Below are positions 45,646-55,059 of a stretch of DNA of 64,000 nucleotides, in pieces. The stretch is from Microtetraspora fusca. GTDB taxonomy: Bacteria; Actinomycetota; Actinomycetes; Streptosporangiales; Streptosporangiaceae. How positions within the stretch are numbered: the stretch's first letter is position 1; each line of letters begins with the position of its first letter. Both the position numbers and the translations under genes were made by a program. The notes below the pieces were generated by a model. The model ran no database searches. It was not told the origin of the DNA and saw only the letters and a program-made list of their open reading frames with translations. The stretch covers positions 126,202-190,201 of the forward strand of contig NZ_BBYK01000042.1 of the NCBI RefSeq assembly GCF_001570365.1. Direction: 5' to 3'.

Positions 45646-46896
45646 GTGACGGAGGAAAAGTCACCGCGCAGCGTCGTGGTGGTCGGGGCCGGCATGGTCG
45701 GCCTGTCGGTGGCGTGGTTCCTCCAGGAGCGAGGAGTCGAGGTCACGGTGGTCGACCGGGCCGGAGTGGCCGCCGGTGCGTCCTGGGGTAACGCCGGCTG
45801 GCTGTCGCCCGGCCTCGCCATCCCGCTGCCCGAGCCGAGCGTTCTCCGGTACGGCATGCGCTCGCTGCTCGACCGCGATGCGCCGTTGTACATTCCGACC
45901 AAGCCGGACCCGCGGCTGTGGGCCTTCCTCACCAAGTTCGCCACCCACTGCACCATGCGGCAGTGGGAGCGCGGCATGCAGTCCTACCGCCCGATCAACG
46001 CCCTGTGCCTGGACGCCTTCGACGTCCTGACCAAGAACGGCGTCGAGGCCCCCACGATCGAGGCGCCGATCATGGCCGCCTTCGAGAAGGCCGGCCAGGC
46101 GGACGACCTGCGCCGCGAGCTGGAACTGATCCTGCGTTCCGGCCAGGAGATCAGCTTCACGGAGATCCCCGGAGACAAGGTCGCCGCGGAGGTCCCGCAG
46201 ATCTCGTCCAACGTCGAGCTGGCGATCCGGCTGGACGGCCAGCGCTACATCGACCCCGGCGCCTTCACCCAGTCGCTCGCGGACGCCGTGGTCGCCCGCG
46301 GCGGCCGGATCCGTACCGGCTTCACGGCGCGGAACCTGCGCCACGGCGCGCGCGGTGTCACCGTCGAGGCGTACGCGGGAGACCCGGAGCACGCGGACGC
46401 GGTCGTGATCGCGACCGGAGCGTGGCTGAACGACCTCGCCCGGCCGCTGGGCGTGCGCACCCCCGTCCAAGCCGGCCGTGGGTACTCGTTCACCGTGCCG
46501 ACCGAGCAGACCGTTCCGTGCCCGATCTACTTCCCCGCCACCCGCGTCGCCTGCACGCCGTACCAGGGCCAGCTCCGGGTGGCCGGGACCATGGAGTTCC
46601 GCTCGCCCGACCACCCGCTGGACACCGGCCGGGTCGCCTCGATCATCAAGGCCAGCCGGCCGCTGCTCACGGGAGTCGACTGGTCGAAGCGGACCGACAC
46701 CTGGGTCGGCCCCCGTCCCGTCACCCCGGACGGACTGCCGCTCATCGGCGGCACTCGGGTGCCCAGCGTCTACATCGCCGGGGGCCACGGCATGTGGGGC
46801 GTCACCCTCGGCCCGGTGACCGGTCAGCTGCTCGCCGAGCAGATCGTCCTCGGCAAGCAGCCCGCCGAGCTGCGCGCCTTCAGCCCGACCCGCTGA
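45646..46896 (+). CDS. dadA: FAD-dependent D-amino-acid dehydrogenase-type oxidoreductase
   Basis: A 416-residue DAO-family flavoprotein. N-terminal FAD-binding motif VVVGAGMVGLSVAWFLQERG (residues 10-29), then the ASWGNAGWLSPG motif typical of DadA, and a C-terminal GGHGMWGVTLGPVTG FAD-ribityl motif. It oxidises D-amino acids (classically D-alanine) to keto acids, passing electrons to the respiratory chain. GTG start after AAAGGGAGAG. Substrate choice within the family is uncertain. Confidence 0.87.
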   Translation: MTEEKSPRSVVVVGAGMVGLSVAWFLQERGVEVTVVDRAGVAAGASWGNAGWLSPGLAIPLPEPSVLRYGMRSLLDRDAPLYIPTKPDPRLWAFLTKFATHCTMRQWERGMQSYRPINALCLDAFDVLTKNGVEAPTIEAPIMAAFEKAGQADDLRRELELILRSGQEISFTEIPGDKVAAEVPQISSNVELAIRLDGQRYIDPGAFTQSLADAVVARGGRIRTGFTARNLRHGARGVTVEAYAGDPEHADAVVIATGAWLNDLARPLGVRTPVQAGRGYSFTVPTEQTVPCPIYFPATRVACTPYQGQLRVAGTMEFRSPDHPLDTGRVASIIKASRPLLTGVDWSKRTDTWVGPRPVTPDGLPLIGGTRVPSVYIAGGHGMWGVTLGPVTGQLLAEQIVLGKQPAELRAFSPTR

Positions 46897-46911
46897 CGCG
46901 GGAGGGCCCAC

Positions 46912-46948
46912 CCCCACCGGAGTTCCTTTTCGGGTAACTCCGGTGGGG
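46912..46948 (+). terminator. 13-bp perfect hairpin after dadA
   Basis: CCCCACCGGAGTT (46912-46924) pairs without mismatch with AACTCCGGTGGGG (46936-46948) around an 11-base loop containing TTTT. It begins 16 bases after the dadA stop. There is no T-run but this is one of the strongest structures in the window. Confidence 0.7.
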
Positions 46949-47054
46949 AACTCCACCCGTCCGACGATCGTTGGAAACGCCAGTGGACTGGCGTGGCGCC
47001 GCGCCGGCTTGGGATGCTGGCGTCGCACGCTGATCGGAGAGTCGGAGGCCAGAG

Positions 47055-47843
47055 GTGGAGAGCAGGAACCCCATATTCAGCCAGCGGGGCGCCCCAGGAG
47101 GTCAGCCGGCCTGGGCCGGTCCGACGCCGAGCGTCCAGCAGCTCAACGAGATGTACGCCACACCCTCGTACGCGCCGCCGGCTGAGCGGACGATGACGAT
47201 CGACGACGTCGTCGTGCGCGGTTTCATGACCCTCGGCACGCTCGTCCTCTCGGCGGCCGTCGCGTGGTACCTGAACCTCGGCTGGTCCCTCGCGGCCCCC
47301 GCGATGATCGTCGGCCTGATCCTCGGGCTGATCGTCTCGTTCCGGCAGAGCACCAACCCGGCGCTCATCCTCGGGTACGCCCTCTGCTACGGCATCGCCA
47401 TCGGCGTGCTCAGCCACATGTACGAGAGCGTCTTCCACGGCATCGTCCTGCAGGCCGTGCTCGGCACGATGCTGGCCTTCGGCGGCACGCTCGCCGTCTA
47501 CACGCTGAAGATCTTCCGTCCCACGCCGAAGTTCACCAAGTTCGTCGTCGGCGCCGCTCTGGCCGCCGTCGGGCTCATGCTGGTGAACTGGATCGCCGGC
47601 TTCTTCGTGAGCGGCGGCCTCGGCCTGCGGGCCGACAACCCGATCGGCTGGATCTTCAGCATCGCGATGATCCTGCTCGGCTGCTTCTTCCTGCTCCTGG
47701 ACTTCGACGAGATCGAGAGCGGGGTGCGCGCGGGCGCGCCGGCGAGGTATTCCTGGCTGATGGCCTTCGGCCTGACGCTGAGCCTGGTGTGGCTCTACCT
47801 GGAGATCCTCAGGTTCATCAGCTACTTCACGGACAACGATTAA
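47055..47843 (+). CDS. Bax1-I/YccA-like seven-helix membrane protein
   Basis: 262 residues. A Pro/Ser-rich cytoplasmic N-terminus (about 1-50) is followed by seven hydrophobic segments (about 58-255). The pair FLLLDFDEIESGV near residue 222 holds the conserved Asp residues linked to the calcium/pH switch in BsYetJ-type proteins. GTG start; the ribosome site GGAGG lies about 9 bases upstream. A role in ion leak or stress tolerance is known for distant relatives only. Confidence 0.87.
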   Translation: MESRNPIFSQRGAPGGQPAWAGPTPSVQQLNEMYATPSYAPPAERTMTIDDVVVRGFMTLGTLVLSAAVAWYLNLGWSLAAPAMIVGLILGLIVSFRQSTNPALILGYALCYGIAIGVLSHMYESVFHGIVLQAVLGTMLAFGGTLAVYTLKIFRPTPKFTKFVVGAALAAVGLMLVNWIAGFFVSGGLGLRADNPIGWIFSIAMILLGCFFLLLDFDEIESGVRAGAPARYSWLMAFGLTLSLVWLYLEILRFISYFTDND

Positions 47844-47951
47844 TCCTTATGATCAAGCTTTCATAACGAAACGATGTCCGTCAGGGTCTTGTCAAGCAGG
47901 AACCGGTGAGGCAGTGTCGAGCCCAAAGGAGCCTTATCCGTGGAGGTGCTC

Positions 47952-48179
47952 ATGACGTTGAACCACTCACCGGAGACCCAGACCAAGCTCATCGCCCGCG
48001 TCCCGACCATTACCGGACGCGACCTCCCCGAGTGGTTCCAAACAATCGACAACGGGCCGGCTTTCCTGAGATGCGACGAGCGGGCCAACTGGCTCGCCGA
48101 CGAGCACGGGCTCACGCACGGCTACGCGGTCGCCATCGTGCTGGAGCACGAGCGGCGTCGTAGGGGTCGGCAGTTCTGA
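47952..48179 (+). CDS. DUF4287 small protein
   Basis: 75 residues matching the DUF4287 pattern: RDLPEWFQTIDNGPAF ... ERANWLADEHGLTHGYAVAIVLEHERRR. The ATG at 47952 has GGAGG 5 bases upstream; an in-frame GTG at 47940 precedes that site. Predicted all-helical, cytoplasmic, function unknown. It is followed within 10 bases by a strong hairpin. Confidence 0.82.
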   Translation: MTLNHSPETQTKLIARVPTITGRDLPEWFQTIDNGPAFLRCDERANWLADEHGLTHGYAVAIVLEHERRRRGRQF

Positions 48180-48187
48180 TCTCTCGG

Positions 48188-48218
48188 ATGCGCCCGCGCC
48201 GTTCCGGCGCGGGCGCAT
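48188..48218 (+). terminator. Perfect 13-bp hairpin between DUF4287 and PPOX genes
   Basis: ATGCGCCCGCGCC (48188-48200) pairs perfectly with GGCGCGGGCGCAT (48206-48218) around GTTCC, then CATTGTG follows. It probably ends the DUF4287 transcript and lies just 10 bases before the next ATG, so the next gene cannot use a ribosome site upstream of it. Confidence 0.75.
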
Positions 48219-48228
48219 CATTGTGTCC

Positions 48229-48639
48229 ATGGATGTGGACAAGGCACGCGAGTTCCTCAAGAACAACCACCGCGCGGTAATGCTCACCTGGCACGCCGAC
48301 GGGCGGCCGCAGATGTCGCCCGTCACCGTCGGCCTCGATCGCGACGGGTACGCCGTCGTGAGCAGCCGCGAGACGGCCGTCAAGACGCGTAACCTGCGCC
48401 GGAACCCGCAGGTGTTCCTCACCGTCACCACCGACGCCTTCTACGGCGAATGGGTGCAGATCGAAGGCACCGCGGAGATCATCTCGCTCCCTGATGCGAT
48501 GGAGCGGCTGGTGGACTACTACCGCGACATCAGCGGCGAGCATCCCGACTGGGACGACTACCGTGCCGCGATGGAGCGGGACCGGCGGGTGATCATCCGT
48601 ATCGCGATCGACCGCGCCGGTCCCGACTTCCAGGGCTGA
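48229..48639 (+). CDS. PPOX-class, probably F420-dependent, oxidoreductase
   Basis: 136 residues with a split beta-barrel flavin/deazaflavin-binding fold: AREFLKNNHRAVMLTWHADGRPQMSPV, then VVSSRETAVKTRNLRRNPQV and EWVQIEGTAEI. These are the hallmarks of actinobacterial PPOX-class F420-dependent enzymes (biliverdin or quinone reductase-like). ATG 48229 or GTG 48223; no ribosome site, and the start follows a hairpin, so the gene may be leaderless. Substrate unknown. Confidence 0.85.
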   Translation: MDVDKAREFLKNNHRAVMLTWHADGRPQMSPVTVGLDRDGYAVVSSRETAVKTRNLRRNPQVFLTVTTDAFYGEWVQIEGTAEIISLPDAMERLVDYYRDISGEHPDWDDYRAAMERDRRVIIRIAIDRAGPDFQG

Positions 48640-48642
48640 CGC

Positions 48643-49860
48643 TCAGCTCAGCCGCTCGACGATCATGGCCATGCCCTGGCCGCCGCCGACGCACATGGTC
48701 TCCAGCCCGATCGTCTTGTCGTGAAAGCGCAGGCCGTTGAGCAGCGTGGAGGTGATGCGGGCGCCGGTCATGCCGAAGGGGTGGCCGACGGCGATCGCGC
48801 CGCCGTTCACGTTGAGCCGGTCGATGTCGATGCCGAGCTCGCGATAGGACGGGATGACCTGGGCGGCGAATGCCTCGTTGATCTCGACGAGGTCGACGTC
48901 GCCGATGGACATGCCGGCCCGGGCGAGCGACTGCCGGGACGCCTCGATCGGACCGAGGCCCATGATCTCGGGCGAGAGGCCGGTCACGCCGGTGGAGACG
49001 ATCCGCGCGAGCGGCGTGATCCCGAGGGCCGCCGCCTTGGTGTCGCTCATGATGACGACCGCGGCGGCGCCGTCGTTCAGCGGGCAGCAGTTGCCCGCGG
49101 TGACGGTGCCGTCGGGGCGGAAGACCGGCTTGAGCTGCGACACCGCCTCGTACGTGGTGCCGGGGCGCGGCCCGTCGTCCTTGCTCACCACGGTGCCGTC
49201 GGGCAGCGTGACCGGGGTGATGTCCGTCTCCCAGAAGCCGTTCGCGATCGCCTTCTCGGCCAGGTTCTGCGAGCGGACGCCGAACTCGTCCTGCTCCTGC
49301 CGCGAGACGCCCTTGAGCCGGGCCACGTTCTCGGCGGTCTGGCCCATCGCGATGTAGATGTCCGGCAGCGCGCCGTCCTCGCGGGGGTCGTGCCAGTCCT
49401 GGCCGCCCTCGGACAGCCGTGCCGTACGGGCGGCCGCCCCCGCGAAGAGGGGGTTCTGCGTGTCGGGCAGGCTGTCGGAGCTGCCCTTGGCGAACCGGGA
49501 GACGCACTCCACACCGGCGGAGACGAAGACGTCGCCCTCGCCGGCCCGGATCGCGTGCATCGCCATCCGGGTGGTCTGCAGGGACGAGGAGCAGTAGCGG
49601 GTGACCGTGGTGCCCGGAACCCCGTCCAGCCCGAGCAGCGTCGCGACGACGCGGGCCATGTTGAAGCCCTGCTCGCCGCCCGGCAGGCCGCAGCCGAGCA
49701 TCAGGTCGTCGATGTCGTTCGGGTCGAGCTGGGGGACCTTGGCCAGCGCGGCGCGGACCATCTGGACGGTGAGGTCATCCGGGCGGATGTCCTTCAGCGA
49801 TCCCTTGAAAGCGCGTCCGATCGGCGAGCGGGCCGTCGCGACGATGACTGCCTCGGGCAT
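48643..49860 (-). CDS. Acetyl-CoA acetyltransferase (thiolase)
   Basis: A 405-residue thiolase. Active-site Cys in [10 protein letters not shown] (Cys about 91), His in NEAFAAQV and in [16 protein letters not shown], second Cys in [13 protein letters not shown]-type ending. It catalyses thiolytic cleavage or Claisen condensation of acyl-CoA in beta-oxidation or acetoacetyl-CoA formation. ATG 49860 follows CAGGAGAG. It ends 3 bases from the convergent PPOX gene. Which chain length it prefers cannot be read. Confidence 0.92.
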   Translation of the reverse strand: MPEAVIVATARSPIGRAFKGSLKDIRPDDLTVQMVRAALAKVPQLDPNDIDDLMLGCGLPGGEQGFNMARVVATLLGLDGVPGTTVTRYCSSSLQTTRMAMHAIRAGEGDVFVSAGVECVSRFAKGSSDSLPDTQNPLFAGAAARTARLSEGGQDWHDPREDGALPDIYIAMGQTAENVARLKGVSRQEQDEFGVRSQNLAEKAIANGFWETDITPVTLPDGTVVSKDDGPRPGTTYEAVSQLKPVFRPDGTVTAGNCCPLNDGAAAVVIMSDTKAAALGITPLARIVSTGVTGLSPEIMGLGPIEASRQSLARAGMSIGDVDLVEINEAFAAQVIPSYRELGIDIDRLNVNGGAIAVGHPFGMTGARITSTLLNGLRFHDKTIGLETMCVGGGQGMAMIVERLS

Positions 49861-49953
49861 GGGGCTCTCCTGACCTAGTCCTTTTCTGCGGAGGTTACCC
49901 CGGGGTAGGGCGGCTGCCATCCCCCGGGGGCCGCAAAACAGAACTTTCTACGG

Positions 49954-51315
49954 TCAGCCGTACATGCCGGGAGATGTCGTGGCTCCATCCTTGATCGCGT
50001 GGAGCCCGCCCTTCTCGTCGCGCCAGATCCGCCAGCCGCCCTGGCTGCCGGTGAACCACGCGGGCGGGGTGTCGACGGAGTCCATCCGCTTCCCGGTGGC
50101 CAGGTCGAACTCGCACAGCGCCGCGATCGAGTAGAAGCCGGGGGAGATGCCGGTGAGCTTCAGCGGCTGTGGGTCGGTCACACAGAACGACCACCCCTTG
50201 CTGCCCTTCACGTCCGACGGCTCGCCGTTGATCAGGTTGAAGGCGGTGCCGGGGGCGCTGTGCTTGAGGAAGCCCAGCGTGTCCATCTTCGGCGGGAAGG
50301 CGAGCCACCAGCCCGTTCCGGGCACCTGCGCCGCGGTGATCTGGCCGACCACCCGCCCGGACTCGCCGTCCAGCCTGGCGAAGCCGCCGTACTGGCCCTG
50401 CTGGTCGACGGGGCGGACGACGGGCGAGAGCGCCGGGTTGCCGCTGGGGTAGACCCGCACCACCGACGGCCGCATCCACTCCAGGACGCCGTCCGAGAGC
50501 CGGAGCGAGAACAGCCCGAACGGCGAGGTCTTCTTGGTGCGCGCGTCGGTGTACGGGGCGACGTAGCCGACCAGGTTGGCCCCGGTGGAGCCGAAGGACC
50601 AGCCGCCGGACATGTTGACGCCCTCGCCGAGCGCCTGCTCGATCGGCAGCTGCCACAGCGACTTGCCGGTCTTCAGGTCGTGCGCCTCCAGCACGGGGTG
50701 GGACGCGAGGCGCAGCAGCACGACGCGGTTCGGGTCCGACCACTCCACCTCGGCGATGCCGGGGAGCCGCCAGATCGTCTTGCCGGTCAGGGGGTCCAGC
50801 ACGACGAGCCGGGCCGTGCTGAGCGCCGTGTGCTCCGACAGGCAGATGTACGGCCCGCACTGCTGGGGCCCGAACGTCGAGTGGACGGGCCTGGTCCACT
50901 TCTGCCGGCCGGTGAGGGCGTCCCTGGTGACCAGGGTGGCGTTCCACTGGCCCTGCTTGACGGGGTCGATCGCGGCGATGACGGCCTGGCTGCTCCCGGC
51001 ATCGACGATCGCGGGGGGCTGGACGCCCATGCCGGGCAGCCGGCCGGTCATCGTCGCCGGGGCCGACCAGAGCTTCCTGCCCGTCTCCTCGTCGAGTGCG
51101 ACGGTCTCCAGGGTGCCGTCCGGCTTCATCGAGGTGGTCGCCGCCACGCCCGCGCCTGCGGTGATGCGGCTCACGGCGTTGACCTCGGAGTTCTGCCAAG
51201 TGGGGTACTTCTTCGCGGCGGCGGCGTCGCTTTGGGAGCAGCCGGCCAGAGCCCCGCTGGTCAGCAGGGCGGCGGAGGCGAGTGTGAGGGTGACTTTCGC
51301 GTGGGGCCGGGTCAT
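49954..51315 (-). CDS. PQQ-like beta-propeller lipoprotein
   Basis: 453 residues. Lipoprotein signal with lipobox LAGC (Cys26), then a beta-propeller of BamB/PQQ-repeat type with repeated motifs such as DEETGRKLWSAP, DALTGRQKWTRP, DPLTGKTIWRLP, DLKTGKSLWQLP and DLATGKRMDS. In Gram-positive bacteria these are surface scaffolds of unknown partner. ATG 51315 has TAGGAG upstream; the frame is open beyond that across the neighbouring hydrolase gene but without support. It lies 47 bases downstream of the SGNH hydrolase on the same strand. Confidence 0.85.
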   Translation of the reverse strand: MTRPHAKVTLTLASAALLTSGALAGCSQSDAAAAKKYPTWQNSEVNAVSRITAGAGVAATTSMKPDGTLETVALDEETGRKLWSAPATMTGRLPGMGVQPPAIVDAGSSQAVIAAIDPVKQGQWNATLVTRDALTGRQKWTRPVHSTFGPQQCGPYICLSEHTALSTARLVVLDPLTGKTIWRLPGIAEVEWSDPNRVVLLRLASHPVLEAHDLKTGKSLWQLPIEQALGEGVNMSGGWSFGSTGANLVGYVAPYTDARTKKTSPFGLFSLRLSDGVLEWMRPSVVRVYPSGNPALSPVVRPVDQQGQYGGFARLDGESGRVVGQITAAQVPGTGWWLAFPPKMDTLGFLKHSAPGTAFNLINGEPSDVKGSKGWSFCVTDPQPLKLTGISPGFYSIAALCEFDLATGKRMDSVDTPPAWFTGSQGGWRIWRDEKGGLHAIKDGATTSPGMYG

Positions 51316-51362
51316 ATCACTCCTACTGGGGGTGACGGCCGGGTCGCGAAAGGTGACCGGCT

Positions 51363-52340
51363 TCAGGCGCTCTCGGACATCGGCCCGGGACGCCGGCGGA
51401 GCAGTGCCGCCCACCGTCCCTGGGGGCCGACCGCCCGGCCGGCGACCCGGGTCGCGCTGACCTCGGTGCCGGGTTCTTCCACGGCCATTGCCGCCAAAAG
51501 GTATTGCGAACCTTCGACGCGCTGAGGCTCGGGCTCGGGCCACAAACCCAACGCGGCGCATACAGACGGTAGCACTGTGTACGCGGCCTGTAGGTAACCT
51601 CTGGCAGATGGGTGGTAGCGATCAGGGCCGAACATCTCGGCAGGGTTCGTGTCGAACTCGGGGCCGAGCAGGTCGGCGAAGGCGACCGTCCGGCCGCCCG
51701 CCTCCACCACCGCCACGGTCTGCGCCGCGGCGAGCTGCCGGGACCACCGGCGGGTGACCCAGCGCAGGGGCTGCGGGATGGGCCGGATCGAGCCCAGGTC
51801 CGGACACGTCCCCACGACCACCTCCGCCCCGGCCTCGCGCAGCCGGCGCACCGCCTTCTGCAGGTGCCGTACGGCGTGGGCGGGGAGGGTGGCGGTGGTG
51901 ACGTCGTTGGCGCCGACGAAGATGACCGCGATGTCGGGGTGGGCGGCGAGCGCGCGGTCCACCTGGGGGCCGAGGTCGGCGGAGGCCGCGCCCGACTGGC
52001 CGACGACGGTGAGGTGCACCGGACGTTCGGCGACGGCGGCCAGGCCGTTGGCGAGGTTGACCGCCGGGGTTTTGTCGGGGTGTGTCAGGCCGAGTCCGAC
52101 GGAGGTCGAGTCGCCCAGCATGACCATGGTGATCGGGTCGCCCTCGAAGTCGCCGTACACGCCGTCGGAGGCGGGGCCGTCCATGCCATGGGGGTTGCCG
52201 ACGATCCGGCGGGCGATCAACGCCTCCGCCATGAGCAGGCCGTACGTCGCGACTCCCAGTGCCGTCAGGCCCCCGCCGCCCATCGCGGCCGCGGTGGCGA
52301 TCCGGCGTGCGGCGCGCGCCGCTCCCGGCGTCCAAATCAC
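51363..52340 (-). CDS. SGNH/GDSL-family hydrolase
   Basis: 325 residues. An N-terminal membrane-anchor or signal segment (about 12-40) precedes the SGNH domain: block I MVMLGDSTSVGLG (nucleophile Ser), block II Gly in GQSGAASAD, block III GANDVTT, and block V DRYHPSARGY (His). It is probably an extracytoplasmic esterase or lipase. GTG start with GGGAGAG 6 bases upstream. Probably co-transcribed with the PQQ-propeller lipoprotein. Confidence 0.87.
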   Translation of the reverse strand: MIWTPGAARAARRIATAAAMGGGGLTALGVATYGLLMAEALIARRIVGNPHGMDGPASDGVYGDFEGDPITMVMLGDSTSVGLGLTHPDKTPAVNLANGLAAVAERPVHLTVVGQSGAASADLGPQVDRALAAHPDIAVIFVGANDVTTATLPAHAVRHLQKAVRRLREAGAEVVVGTCPDLGSIRPIPQPLRWVTRRWSRQLAAAQTVAVVEAGGRTVAFADLLGPEFDTNPAEMFGPDRYHPSARGYLQAAYTVLPSVCAALGLWPEPEPQRVEGSQYLLAAMAVEEPGTEVSATRVAGRAVGPQGRWAALLRRRPGPMSESA

Positions 52341-52461
52341 CTGCTCTCCCGTTTGTGACGGTACCTTTTGGTAGAGAAACTAGCCCAGTTCCGGCCACCC
52401 CCTCGGGATGACGGCTTCAGGCAGGCTGACAAAGCTTCGGTAAACCAAGGCGGTCTTCGCG

Positions 52462-53832
52462 GTGCACGTACACGATTCCCTGATCGAGCTCATAGGTGAC
52501 ACTCCGCTCGTTCGGCTGCGGAAGGTCACGGCGGGGCTGCCCGCCCAGGTGCTCGCCAAAGTCGAGTACTTCAACCCTGGCGGGTCGGTGAAGGACCGGA
52601 TCGCGCTGCGGATGGTCGAGGCCGCGGAGCGGAGCGGCGCGCTGAAGCCCGGCGGCACGATCGTCGAGCCGACCTCCGGCAACACCGGCGTCGGCCTGGC
52701 CATCGTGGCGCAGGAGAAGGGCTACAAGTGCCTGTTCGTCTGCCCGGACAAGGTCGCCCAGGACAAGATCGCGGTGCTCCGTGCGTACGGCGCCGAGGTC
52801 GTGGTCTGCCCGACGGCCGTCTCGCCCGATCACCCCGACTCCTACTACTCGGTGTCGGACCGGCTGGCGCGTGAGACGCCGAACGCGTGGAAGCCCGACC
52901 AGTACTCCAACCCGGAGAACCCGACCAGCCACTACCTGTCGACCGGTCCGGAGATCTGGGAGCAGACCGAGGGGCGGATCACCCACTTCGTCGCCGGCGT
53001 GGGCACGGGCGGCACGATCAGCGGCACCGGTCGCTACCTCAAGGAGGTCTCGGGCGGCCGGGTCAAGGTCATCGGGGCCGACCCCGAGGGCTCGGTCTAC
53101 TCCGGCGGCACCGGCCGGCCGTACCTGGTGGAGGGCGTGGGCGAGGACATCTGGCCCGCCACCTACGACACGACCATCTGCGACCAGGTGATCGCGGTCT
53201 CGGACCGCGACTCGTTCGCGATGACCCGCCGCCTCGCCCGCGAGGAGGCGCTGCTGGTCGGCGGCTCCTGCGGCATGGCCGTGGTGGCCGCGCTGCGGGT
53301 CGCCCGGAACGCCGGGCCGGACGACGTCGTGGTCGTGCTGCTGCCCGACAGCGGCCGCGGCTACCTCTCCAAGATCTTCAACGACGAGTGGATGGCCGAC
53401 TACGGCTTCCTCACGACGTCCACCGACGAGGGCCTGGTCGGCGACGTGCTGAGCCGCAAGAGCGCGGGGCTGCCCGAGTTCGTCCACGTCCACCCGCACG
53501 AGTCGGTCGGCATGGCCATCTCGATCATGCGCGAGTACAGCGTCTCGCAGCTTCCCGTCATGAAGGAGGAGCCGCCGGTCATGGCGGCCGAGGTCGTCGG
53601 CTCGATCGTCGAGCGGGACCTGTTGGAGGGCCTCTACCGCGGGAAGGTCTCCTCCGACGATCCGCTGGGCGACCACATGTCCGCGCCGCTCCCGATGATC
53701 GGCTTCGGAGAGCCGGTCTCGCGGGCGGTCGAGGCGCTGGAGAAGGCGGACGCGGCCGTGGTCCTCGACGACGGCAAGCCGGTCGGCCTGCTCACCCGTC
53801 AGGACCTGCTCGCGTTCCTCGCGGCGAACTGA
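52462..53832 (+). CDS. cbs: Cystathionine beta-synthase
   Basis: 456 residues. A PLP fold type II domain (about 1-320) with the PLP Lys in NPGGSVKDRIAL, the SGNTG loop and the phosphate-binding GVGTGGTISG, followed by two CBS domains (about 335-455). It condenses serine with homocysteine to cystathionine, the first step of reverse transsulfuration. GTG start. The gamma-synthase/lyase gene follows after 83 bases, completing the pathway. The C-terminal pair may bind AdoMet, as in other CBS proteins. Confidence 0.93.
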   Translation: MHVHDSLIELIGDTPLVRLRKVTAGLPAQVLAKVEYFNPGGSVKDRIALRMVEAAERSGALKPGGTIVEPTSGNTGVGLAIVAQEKGYKCLFVCPDKVAQDKIAVLRAYGAEVVVCPTAVSPDHPDSYYSVSDRLARETPNAWKPDQYSNPENPTSHYLSTGPEIWEQTEGRITHFVAGVGTGGTISGTGRYLKEVSGGRVKVIGADPEGSVYSGGTGRPYLVEGVGEDIWPATYDTTICDQVIAVSDRDSFAMTRRLAREEALLVGGSCGMAVVAALRVARNAGPDDVVVVLLPDSGRGYLSKIFNDEWMADYGFLTTSTDEGLVGDVLSRKSAGLPEFVHVHPHESVGMAISIMREYSVSQLPVMKEEPPVMAAEVVGSIVERDLLEGLYRGKVSSDDPLGDHMSAPLPMIGFGEPVSRAVEALEKADAAVVLDDGKPVGLLTRQDLLAFLAAN

Positions 53833-53915
53833 CGCGTCCGGCCGGGACGACGAGATCGAGCCGGGCGGCGAATGGGACGTCGGGCTGTGAACTACTTGGG
53901 AAGGTTGCGTTCGCG

Positions 53916-55055
53916 ATGAACGAAGGTTTCGAGACGCTGGCCATTCACGCCGGCCAGGAGGCCGACCCGCACACCGGGGCCGTCGTGCCGCCGATCTACG
54001 CGGTCTCCACGTACAAGCAGGACGGCGTGGGCGGGCTGCGCGCGGGCTACGAGTACAGCCGGTCGGCCAACCCGACCAGGACCGCGCTGGAGGAGTGCCT
54101 GGCCGCCGTCGAGGGAGGCGCCCGCGGGCTGGCGTTCGCCTCCGGGCTCGCCGCCGAGGACACCCTGCTGCGGACCGTGTGCGCCCCCGGCGACCACGTC
54201 CTGATCCCGGACGACGCCTACGGCGGCACGTTCCGGCTGTTCGCCAAGGTCCTGGAGCGGTGGGGCGTGTCGTACGAGCCGGTGTCGATCGGCGACGTGG
54301 ACGCCGTCCGCGCGGCGGTGCGCCCCGAGACCAAGGTGATCTGGGTGGAGACGCCCACCAACCCGCTGCTCGGCATCGCCGACATCGCCGCGCTGGCGTC
54401 GATCGCCCACGAGGCGGGAGCGCTGCTCGCCGTGGACAACACGTTCGCCTCGCCGTACCTGCAGCAGCCGATCGAGCTCGGCGCGGACGTGGTGGTCCAT
54501 TCGACCACCAAGTACGTCGGGGGCCACTCGGACGTGGTCGGAGGCGGCCTGGTGGCGGCGTCGGCCGAGCTGGGCGAGCAGCTCGCCTACCACCAGAACG
54601 CCATGGGCGCGGTGGCCGGGCCGTTCGACGCCTGGCTGACGCTGCGCGGGCTCAAGACGCTCGCCGTACGGATGGAGCGGCACTGCGACAACGCCGAGCG
54701 GGTGGTCGAGCTGCTGGCGTCCCACCCGAAGGTGACGCAGGTGCTCTACCCGGGGCTGCCCGAGCACCCGGGCCACGAGGTCGCGGCCAAGCAGATGCGG
54801 CGCTTCGGCGGGATGGTGTCGTTCCGGGTGGCGGGTGGCGAGCAGGCCGCGGTCGAGGTGTGCGACCGGACCAAGCTGTTCACGCTCGGCGAGTCCCTCG
54901 GCGGCGTCGAGTCGCTGATCGAGCACCCGGGGCGGATGACGCACGCGTCGGCCGCCGGGTCGCCGCTGGAGGTGCCCGCCGACCTGGTCCGCCTGTCGGT
55001 CGGCATCGAGACGGCCGACGACCTGCTCGCCGACCTGTCCGAGGCGCTCGGCTGA
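53916..55055 (+). CDS. metB: Cystathionine gamma-synthase/gamma-lyase
   Basis: A 379-residue Cys/Met-metabolism PLP enzyme (fold type I). PLP Lys lies in VVHSTTKYVGGHSDVVGG (about 190-207); YEYSRSANPTRTALEE and the C-terminal GGVESLIEHPGRMTHAS are family signatures. Sequence alone does not separate gamma-synthase (methionine direction) from gamma-lyase (cysteine direction). Being directly downstream of cystathionine beta-synthase favours a lyase role in vivo, as for bifunctional actinobacterial enzymes. Confidence 0.92.
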   Translation: MNEGFETLAIHAGQEADPHTGAVVPPIYAVSTYKQDGVGGLRAGYEYSRSANPTRTALEECLAAVEGGARGLAFASGLAAEDTLLRTVCAPGDHVLIPDDAYGGTFRLFAKVLERWGVSYEPVSIGDVDAVRAAVRPETKVIWVETPTNPLLGIADIAALASIAHEAGALLAVDNTFASPYLQQPIELGADVVVHSTTKYVGGHSDVVGGGLVAASAELGEQLAYHQNAMGAVAGPFDAWLTLRGLKTLAVRMERHCDNAERVVELLASHPKVTQVLYPGLPEHPGHEVAAKQMRRFGGMVSFRVAGGEQAAVEVCDRTKLFTLGESLGGVESLIEHPGRMTHASAAGSPLEVPADLVRLSVGIETADDLLADLSEALG

Positions 55056-55059
55056 CCGG

